Below, one piece after another: positions 1-5,504 of a stretch of 15,992 bases of DNA (its first letter is position 1; every line of letters starts with the position of its first letter). Both the position numbers and the translations under genes were made by a program. The stretch covers positions 1 through 15,992 of the forward strand of contig JAGGTT010000261.1 in NCBI GenBank assembly GCA_021163565.1. Reading direction: 5' to 3'. This stretch comes from Candidatus Tharpella sp. GTDB lineage: Bacteria; Desulfobacterota; Anaeroferrophillalia; Anaeroferrophillales; Tharpellaceae. Below the pieces are notes generated by a model that searched no databases, was not told the origin of the DNA, and was given only the letters and a program-made list of their open reading frames with translations.

Positions 1-419
1 ATAACGCCAAACACTACGTCCATAGTTGTCGGCATTCCGGAACGGTTGGCGATATTTTCCCAGTTTACGTAGAGATACATGGCGCTTACGGCACCCAGAA
101 TGGCGCAGAGGTAGTCATTCCAGGAGATGTGATTACGGGCCGAGAGGAATTTGAGAAAGGAGTGGGGTTTTTTGAAGAAAGGAATATTGAGAAAGAGGAG
201 AACCAGAGCAAAGGCCAAGTGAATTGCCCGAATCGCAATGGAATCCAGCAGTAGCCAACTTGATACCGAAAGTTGAAAGAGTGACCAGATAACCGCTATA
301 ATCGGTACCAGATGACGTTCAAAACCATGGAGAACCCGGATCTCACCGCTCTCTTCAGCGATAATTTCCTGTAGTATTGCATCCTGTTCCTGTTCTGATT
401 TTTCTTCCGGTTTAGTCAT
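1..419 (-). CDS. TRAP transporter permease, fused 4TM/12TM type, N-terminal part
   Basis: Partial gene: it starts at the ATG at 419 and runs off the left edge, so about 139 residues are visible. The product should be the integral-membrane permease of a tripartite ATP-independent periplasmic (TRAP) transporter in which the small (4TM) and large (12TM) subunits are fused. The visible part has a charged, Glu-rich cytoplasmic head of about 35 residues. Three hydrophobic segments follow (about 38-58, 63-82 and 102-119), ending in a stretch with the pattern RSGMPTTMDVVFG that is typical of this fusion family. An AAGGA ribosome binding site lies about 7 nt before the ATG. It follows the stress-protein gene by 40 nt, so the two are probably co-transcribed. 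This permease class usually works with a TAXI-type solute-binding protein, not seen here; the substrate cannot be read from this fragment. Confidence 0.85.
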   Translation of the reverse strand, partial: MTKPEEKSEQEQDAILQEIIAEESGEIRVLHGFERHLVPIIAVIWSLFQLSVSSWLLLDSIAIRAIHLAFALVLLFLNIPFFKKPHSFLKFLSARNHISWNDYLCAILGAVSAMYLYVNWENIANRSGMPTTMDVVFGV

Positions 420-459
420 GAATCTTTCCTTATTATTCTGCGGTTAGAAAATTTATAAT

Positions 460-921
460 CTATGATTGCTGCTTTTTCTCCGGAGTTCTAGTGACAAGAA
501 TGCTGGTTCTAGCCCGGCGGACAATTTTTTCAACCGTCGTTCCATAATAATATTTCAAAGCCAGGTTAGAACGCCCGTGTGAGCCTATGACCACCAGATC
601 AACAGGGTTTTTATCAAGCTCATCCAGGATCTCGACGTAGGGAATACCTCGGCGGATATGGTAAGAGTAGGAGATCTCCTTTAATTCAGGAAAACGTTTA
701 ACCAGATTTTCAAGCTCAATCCGGGCATCATCCAGAGCTCCCTGTTTGAGCTTTGCGTACTCCTTTTCACTAAGATAGTGGTAGAGCATGCTTTCATCGT
801 GGTTGACATGAAGTATGGTCAGTGAACACTGGCGGTGTTTGGCAATCTCAATTGCATGACCTAAAGCATAATAGGAGTCTTCGGAGAAATCGGTGGGTAC
901 TAAAATTGAGGTTATCTGCAT
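460..921 (-). CDS. Universal stress protein (UspA family)
   Basis: Single-domain Usp of 153 residues, the normal length for the family; a cytoplasmic, usually dimeric, nucleotide-binding fold. The N-terminus shows the beta-strand plus acidic turn ILVPTDFSED (residues 6-15). The C-terminal nucleotide loop starts GSHGRSN at residue 113 and closes with GTT at 127. The usual ATP-binding pattern is G-2x-G-9x-G(S/T); here the last spacer is 10 residues (G113, G116, G127), one longer than usual and carrying three tyrosines, so ATP binding is likely but not certain. A GGAGAGG ribosome binding site precedes the ATG at 921. It lies directly upstream of the TRAP permease gene. In Halomonas the Usp protein TeaD is encoded next to and modulates the TRAP transporter TeaABC, so a regulatory role on transport is a reasonable inference. 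Confidence 0.9.
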   Translation of the reverse strand: MQITSILVPTDFSEDSYYALGHAIEIAKHRQCSLTILHVNHDESMLYHYLSEKEYAKLKQGALDDARIELENLVKRFPELKEISYSYHIRRGIPYVEILDELDKNPVDLVVIGSHGRSNLALKYYYGTTVEKIVRRARTSILVTRTPEKKQQS

Positions 922-1062
922 AGTCAGTCCTCTCCAAGATTAGCTGTTGTCACAAGATTAAAACTATCTTTCCCTAACATATCAGCCAGTAATTGCAACT
1001 TCTTTTTTCATCTATTGTATCCATTAGAAATGGGTCTTCGGATATCAACAGCAAACCATCGC

Positions 1063-1170
1063 TCAGGCTGATCTGAACAGTTTCTTGATCTTTCTGCGGC
1101 TACCAGTTTTCCGGGTCAGCATCCCCTCCAGAATGTTTGGGGCCGGGATTATTATCTTCTCTTCACACAT
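1063..1170 (-). CDS. Possible 35-residue basic peptide, unrecognised
   Basis: A short reading frame in the 285-nt gap between rsmE and the stress-protein gene. It starts at an ATG at 1170 with an AAGG element about 8 nt upstream and ends in TGA. The predicted peptide begins MCEEKIIIPAP and has a strongly basic second half (TRKTGSRRKIKKLF). I do not recognise it. It could be a real small protein, the 3' remnant of a decayed gene, or chance. The rest of the gap holds no other convincing gene. Confidence 0.2.
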   Translation of the reverse strand: MCEEKIIIPAPNILEGMLTRKTGSRRKIKKLFRSA

Positions 1171-1206
1171 CGAAAATACCTTGTCTTTTTGGGTTTTCAG
1201 CGTAAC

Positions 1207-1938
1207 CTATAAAGTTGTACTCAGCAAAAAAGGGGCCAAAGCTGCGGGTACGGCCTGCTCGACCCGCAGGATACGGGATCCTAAAGAGAACTGTTTAAGA
1301 CCGGCTTTTTTCAGCATCTCCACCTCAAAGGAGATAAAGCCGCCTTCAGGCCCGATTGCGATCAAAGCGGAATTAAGGGGGGCATATTTTATACCTGCAG
1401 CCGGGCCTGAATGCGGGTGCAGGAGCCAGGTATTTTCGTGCCTCCGGGCCAAGTTTGGGACTTCATCTTCAACAAAGGGGCGAAAAAGAGGTTTAAGGGT
1501 TATTTCTGGCAGTTTGGTATCGACCGCCTGCTCAAGGGCTAAAAGACAGATCTCATTTAATTTATCATCCCGCAACAGGGGTGTCTGCCAGTAGCTTTTA
1601 TCAACTCGCCAGGTATTAAAAATAAATATCTTCTTAACTCCCATGGTCACAGCTGCACTTAATACCCGTTTGAAAACCTTGGGCCGCGGCAGGGCCAGAA
1701 GCAGGGTTATGGGCAATGCTTCCGGGGCCGGATCGGTGAGTTCAACTTCGAGTTCGACTCGAAAGTCACTGACAGCACAAATCAGGCCATCCCCGGTTTT
1801 GCCGTTGACCAGTCCGGTTTTAATTCTGTCGCCGACTTTGGCCCGCAATACCTTTATAACATGCCGGGCTTGACGTTCCTGCAGCAGTACCCGGTGCGGG
1901 CCGATAAAGTCGGTTTCTTCAATGAGAACAATATTCAT
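1207..1938 (-). CDS. rsmE: 16S rRNA (uracil1498-N3)-methyltransferase RsmE
   Basis: RsmE uses S-adenosylmethionine to methylate N3 of U1498 in 16S rRNA on the 30S subunit. The 243-residue length is typical. An N-terminal PUA-like RNA-binding region (about 1-70) contains the RQARHVIKVLRAKVGD motif. It is followed by a SPOUT/alpha-beta-knot methyltransferase domain with LLLALPRPKVFKRVL, the cofactor-loop motif IGPEGGF (residues about 194-200) and the C-terminal knot motif LGSRILRVEQAVPAAL. In most family members the last motif reads LR-x-ETA; here the Glu is kept but Thr is replaced by Gln, a mild deviation. AAGGAAG just before the ATG at 1938 supports the start. It is transcribed away from the ligase-like gene with a 189-nt shared promoter region. 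Confident on fold and family. Confidence 0.95.
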   Translation of the reverse strand: MNIVLIEETDFIGPHRVLLQERQARHVIKVLRAKVGDRIKTGLVNGKTGDGLICAVSDFRVELEVELTDPAPEALPITLLLALPRPKVFKRVLSAAVTMGVKKIFIFNTWRVDKSYWQTPLLRDDKLNEICLLALEQAVDTKLPEITLKPLFRPFVEDEVPNLARRHENTWLLHPHSGPAAGIKYAPLNSALIAIGPEGGFISFEVEMLKKAGLKQFSLGSRILRVEQAVPAALAPFLLSTTL

Positions 1939-1987
1939 GAATCTTCCTTGTTGAGGTCGTGAAAATTAAGGTCGCTGGGAAAAGAAG

Positions 1988-2017
1988 TTGACACCGGTGC
2001 TTGAAAATCATTAATAA
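1988..2017 (+). promoter_or_regulatory. Candidate sigma-70 promoter for the ligase-like gene
   Basis: A perfect -35 hexamer TTGACA (1988-1993) is followed after 18 nt by a weak -10, TAATAA (2012-2017), giving a leader of about 100 nt before the ATG at 2128. A second candidate lies downstream: TTGACT at 2056-2061, 17 nt, then TAATTT at 2079-2084. Either could serve; neither has a strong -10. Confidence 0.35.
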
Positions 2018-2022
2018 TGATT
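2006..2022. promoter_or_regulatory. 17-bp perfect palindrome, candidate operator
   Basis: AATCATTA-a-TAATGATT: two 8-nt arms around a single base, in the divergent rsmE/ligase intergenic region and overlapping the -10 of the promoter candidate at 1988-2017. A perfect palindrome in this position is what a dimeric repressor would use. The AAT/ATT-rich content recalls Fur-type boxes, but the half-site order is not the canonical Fur arrangement, so no regulator is assigned. Confidence 0.35.
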
Positions 2023-2127
2023 GATCTTTTTTCTGTTGCGAACAGGTTATTACCATTGACTTAAGATTGCAACTATTTTAATTTGCTGTTTTTATTGACG
2101 CCATATTTATCCGGGAAGCTATAAACT

Positions 2128-3984
2128 ATGCCTGTAAAACCAAATAATATCTCAATTGAGACGCTGGTTGCAAAACTTGAGAACTATAATAATGCCTATC
2201 GCCAGGGGCAACCTCTGATTAGTGATGTCGAGTATGACAACCTTACTGAAGAGCTTCGCAGTCTGGCGCCGGAGCACTTTTTTTTGCATCATATTGAACC
2301 GGAGAAATTTTCCGGGCGCCGTGAAATTCGCCATCCTAAGCCCATGCTTTCGACGGAAAAAGCTTACACTCAGGAGGCCCTGAAGCGTTTTATCGAAAGA
2401 GCCGAGAAAAGTGCGGTTGAGTACAACCGGCCTCAGCCGGAAATCCGCCTGACGGCCAAACTTGACGGTCTCGCAGCTCGGGACGACGGTCAGATTTTCG
2501 CGACCCGGGGTAATGGTGAAACCGGTTACGAGATCAGCTCGGCTTTTACAAAGGGGGTAGTTGCGATTGGCGGTCGGGGTCAGGGTCTGGGTGAAATCGT
2601 GATTACAAATTCATATTTCAACGAATACCTGATGGCGCATTTTGAGCATCCCCGCAATCTTGTGGTCGGAATTATAAACTCTGATACCTTGAACCCTTAT
2701 GCGGAAAAAGCCCTGACCGCCGGAGCCGTACAGTTTGTGCCTTATTGCCGGCTGCCGGCATGGCAGGGGAGCGGGATTGAACTTTTGGACAAACTGGATA
2801 AAATCAGGGAAGTTCTCGAAAGTCAGACCGATTATCCGCTCGACGGTCTTGTAGCTGAGATCAGCGATATCAGCTTACAGGAGATTTTGGGCCATACCGA
2901 TCATCACTATCGTTGGCAGATCGCGATTAAGAGTAAAGGTGAAACCGCCCGCACTGAAGTTGTTGATATCGTTTGGCAGGTCGGCCGAACCGGAACGGTG
3001 ACCCCGGTTCTGGAGGTTGTTCCGGTTAATATTTCCGGGGCTACTATCCGCCGGGTAACTGCTCATAACGCTGGAATGGTGAAAGAGAAAAATCTGGGGC
3101 CGGGAGCCTTGATTGAGATCATCCGCAGTGGTGAGGTAATTCCCAAACTTGAAAAAGTTATAAAAAAAGCTCCTGAATTGCGGTTGCCGGAGCATTGTCC
3201 CAGTTGTCATGGGGTGCTGGTCTGGAATAATGATTTTCTGAAGTGTCGCAACCCGCAATGCCCGGCTCAGGTGGAACAGCAGATTTGGCACTGGTTTAAG
3301 ACCCTGGGTACGGTCGACTGGTTCGGAATTAAGACGATCCGGCGTCTGGTAGAAAATAGCTGTGATACTCTGGAGAAGATTTATGCCCTGCGGGAGAATG
3401 ATTTTCTGGCCTTTGATTTCGGCCCGCAGCAGGCGAAAAACCTTTTTGCCGCGTTGCAGTTGAGCCGTAGCAAGGAGGTTGATGATTGGCGTTTTCTCGC
3501 AGCTTTCGGTATCCCCTCTCTCGGGCGCGGCGACAGTCGTCGGCTGCTCAATGAAATTTCTTTACCCCGCTTGATCGACGGGGTTGAGGTTGAAGATGTG
3601 GCAGCAATAGCAGGTTTTGCCGAGCTCACCGCGGAAAATATTGTAACTGGTATCAAGCAGCGCCGTTCTGAGATCAAACACCTGATGGGTTTAGGTTTTA
3701 ATCTGCGCTTGACTGAACCGACAACGACCGCAATTGATGAACATCTGTTTAAGGGTAAGGGACTGGTTTTTACCGGAACACTGAAAAGCGGCAGCCGGGA
3801 AGAGATTGAGGATAACGCGCGCCGGTTTGGAGCCCGGGTTCAGAAGTCGGTTAGTTCAAAGACTGATTACCTGGTGTGCGGAGAGAAAGTCGGCGCCCGA
3901 AAAATTGAGAAAGCCGCGCAACTCGGTATTAACGTAATCAGCGAGGAGCATTATCTCGAGCTTACGGGAGCGGGGTCGGCTTAA
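2128..3984 (+). CDS. ligA: Divergent NAD+-dependent DNA ligase (LigA-like)
   Basis: DNA ligase of the NAD+ class, which seals nicks by an enzyme-AMP intermediate; 618 residues against about 670 usual. Domain order is complete. Domain Ia is at about 10-70 (ISDVEYDNL at 31-39), then HPKPMLSTEKAYT. The adenylation domain carries KLDG at 111-114 (Lys111 would carry AMP), PRN at 175-177, Lys268 and QVGRTG at 284-289. An OB fold contains IIRSGEVIP at 331-339. A four-Cys zinc finger (C357, C360, C373, C378), a helix-hairpin-helix region and a C-terminal BRCT domain (about 541-615) follow. Several normally conserved positions differ by eye alignment to E. coli LigA: Glu113 becomes Thr, the RGDG motif is RGNG, the motif IV lysine of DGVVIK is Glu244, and the NMN-site His23 is Arg. 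About five residues are missing after KLDGLA. A GGGAAG element lies 9 nt before the ATG. It may be a weak or specialised ligase; whether a normal ligA exists elsewhere is unknown. Confidence 0.85.
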   Translation: MPVKPNNISIETLVAKLENYNNAYRQGQPLISDVEYDNLTEELRSLAPEHFFLHHIEPEKFSGRREIRHPKPMLSTEKAYTQEALKRFIERAEKSAVEYNRPQPEIRLTAKLDGLAARDDGQIFATRGNGETGYEISSAFTKGVVAIGGRGQGLGEIVITNSYFNEYLMAHFEHPRNLVVGIINSDTLNPYAEKALTAGAVQFVPYCRLPAWQGSGIELLDKLDKIREVLESQTDYPLDGLVAEISDISLQEILGHTDHHYRWQIAIKSKGETARTEVVDIVWQVGRTGTVTPVLEVVPVNISGATIRRVTAHNAGMVKEKNLGPGALIEIIRSGEVIPKLEKVIKKAPELRLPEHCPSCHGVLVWNNDFLKCRNPQCPAQVEQQIWHWFKTLGTVDWFGIKTIRRLVENSCDTLEKIYALRENDFLAFDFGPQQAKNLFAALQLSRSKEVDDWRFLAAFGIPSLGRGDSRRLLNEISLPRLIDGVEVEDVAAIAGFAELTAENIVTGIKQRRSEIKHLMGLGFNLRLTEPTTTAIDEHLFKGKGLVFTGTLKSGSREEIEDNARRFGARVQKSVSSKTDYLVCGEKVGARKIEKAAQLGINVISEEHYLELTGAGSA

Positions 3985-4023
3985 GATCTCCGGCCACTCT
4001 TTAAGTTAATGAAAAGTTTACTC

Positions 4024-5097
4024 TTATCCTTGCAGAATTTCCCGGCGGCACCTGACGGCCGCGGCCAGATCAGCGAAAATATCTGCGGTCTGTTCGATTG
4101 AGATACAGGCATCGGTAATACTTTGGCCGTAGCAGGATGAGGTTTTATCTGTATACTGCTGTTTCCCGGCAACCAGATGACTCTCCAGCATGACCCCGCA
4201 GATAGCGTATGTGCCGGCGGCAATCTGGCGGCTCACGTCAGCGGCTACTTCGATTTGTTTTAAGTGATCCTTGAAACTGTTGCCATGGCTGCAGTCAATC
4301 ATCAGGAAGGGCGGCAGGCTTGCTTTCTCAAGTAGAGCTACCGCCTTTTTTACTTCGGCGGCTTTGTAATTGGGACCGCTTTTGCTGCCGCCCCGTAAAA
4401 CAATGTGACCCCACTCATTGCCTTTGGTTGCGAGAATGGCTGCAACTCCTTCCCGGGTGATTGAGGGGAACCACTGCGGGGTCCGGGCCGCCCGAACCGC
4501 ATCGATTGCCACCTGAATATCACCGGCAGTACCGTTTTTAAAAGCCACCGGCATCGATAATCCGGAGGCCAGATCACGGTGAATCTGGCTTTCAGTCGTG
4601 CGGGCGCCGACCGCTCCCCAGCTGATCAGATCAGCAATAAACTGCCCGATAATCGTATCCAGAAATTCGGTTGCCGCAGGCACTTTGAGATTGGTAATCT
4701 CCACCAGCAGTTTACGGGCAATCTCCAGGCCTTCATTAATGGCAAAACTGCCATCAACTCCGGGGTCGTTAATCAGGCCCTTCCAGCCGACCACGGTTCG
4801 CGGTTTTTCAAAATAGACCCGCATTACCACCAAGAGATCTTTTGGATAAAGTCGGGCCAGTTCCTGGAGCCGTTGGGCATATTCCACCGCGGCTTCAGGG
4901 TCGTGAATAGAGCAGGGGCCGGCAACTACCAGAAGTCTTGAGTCATTCCCGGCCAGAATCTCAGCAATCGCCAGCCGACTTTCTAAAACGAACCTGGAAT
5001 CATCTTCAACCAGAGGATATTTATTCAGCAGAACCGCCGGCGGTGACAGATGCCGGGTTTCGCGAATCCTTAAATCACTGGTCTGTAAATTTATCAT
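4024..5097 (-). CDS. aroF: 3-deoxy-7-phosphoheptulonate (DAHP) synthase, class I AroF/G/H type
   Basis: Condenses phosphoenolpyruvate and erythrose-4-phosphate to DAHP, the first step of the shikimate pathway; cytoplasmic. The 357 residues match the class I-alpha enzymes. The four metal ligands are recognisable: Cys62 (VAGPCSIHD), His271 (DCSHGNS), Glu305 (GVMLESHL) and Asp329 (SITDACIS). Substrate-binding motifs MRVYFEKPRT (92-101), GART (164-167), KNGT (187-190) and LRGG (234-237) are intact. The N-terminal extension found in feedback-regulated E. coli-type enzymes is present, so allosteric control by an aromatic amino acid is likely, but the effector cannot be told. GAAGG about 7 nt before the ATG at 5097 sets the start. 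A short GC hairpin (5110-5122) sits just upstream of that site and might affect translation. It follows the cupin gene by 50 nt and ends 39 nt from the convergent ligase gene. Confidence 0.95.
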   Translation of the reverse strand: MINLQTSDLRIRETRHLSPPAVLLNKYPLVEDDSRFVLESRLAIAEILAGNDSRLLVVAGPCSIHDPEAAVEYAQRLQELARLYPKDLLVVMRVYFEKPRTVVGWKGLINDPGVDGSFAINEGLEIARKLLVEITNLKVPAATEFLDTIIGQFIADLISWGAVGARTTESQIHRDLASGLSMPVAFKNGTAGDIQVAIDAVRAARTPQWFPSITREGVAAILATKGNEWGHIVLRGGSKSGPNYKAAEVKKAVALLEKASLPPFLMIDCSHGNSFKDHLKQIEVAADVSRQIAAGTYAICGVMLESHLVAGKQQYTDKTSSCYGQSITDACISIEQTADIFADLAAAVRCRREILQG

Positions 5098-5147
5098 GAT
5101 TTTACCTTCCCGGCCGAGCCGGAAATAAACCTTGTTTACAGTTTTTT

Positions 5148-5492
5148 TTACTTACATCCGACGGGAACCAGACACATCATTCGCAGACCTTTGCTGCCCG
5201 CCGTCAGATTATGCATGGTTCCGCCTGGTATAAAGACCACATCGCCGGGTTTTATCGGCTTTTTTTCGCCTTCGATGGTCAGGTGTCCATCTTCCGCCAG
5301 AATGAAAATTTCATGCTCCCAGTCATGTGAGTGGTAAGGTGTATGACCGTTCGGTTCGAACTCGAAAATACGCATGGCGAAAGTGGGGGCACCGTCAGTT
5401 TCGTCGATAACCCAGCGGACAGTTACTTTGTCCGCCCCTTCAACGGTTACTTTTTCTGCGGCAACCTCGGTATAATGCAGATGTTTGAACAT
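5148..5492 (-). CDS. Small single-domain cupin protein
   Basis: A 114-residue beta-barrel protein of the cupin_2 type, probably binding one divalent metal. Cupin motif 1 is present as His54-x-His56 with Glu61 (YHSHDWEHEIF), and motif 2 as GDVVFIPGGTMHN with His94; these four residues would be the metal ligands. No signal peptide, so cytoplasmic. Cupins of this size can be isomerases, small dioxygenases or sensors, and the sequence does not choose between them. An AGGAAA ribosome binding site precedes the ATG at 5492, only 12 nt after the ileS stop codon, so it is almost certainly expressed from the ileS transcript. The next gene downstream encodes DAHP synthase. Confidence 0.85.
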   Translation of the reverse strand: MFKHLHYTEVAAEKVTVEGADKVTVRWVIDETDGAPTFAMRIFEFEPNGHTPYHSHDWEHEIFILAEDGHLTIEGEKKPIKPGDVVFIPGGTMHNLTAGSKGLRMMCLVPVGCK

Positions 5493-5504
5493 ATTGATTT
5501 CCTT

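Noticed and set aside
1085..1594. 169-codon open frame on the plus strand across the rsmE 3' end
   Set aside because: It lies mostly antisense to the well-supported rsmE and has no recognisable motifs; its composition (Arg/Ser/Cys-rich) is typical of an antisense shadow.
2128..3984. Ligase-like gene as a pseudogene
   Set aside because: The frame is continuous over 618 codons with complete zinc finger, HhH and BRCT modules and a ribosome binding site; divergence is confined to particular active-site positions.
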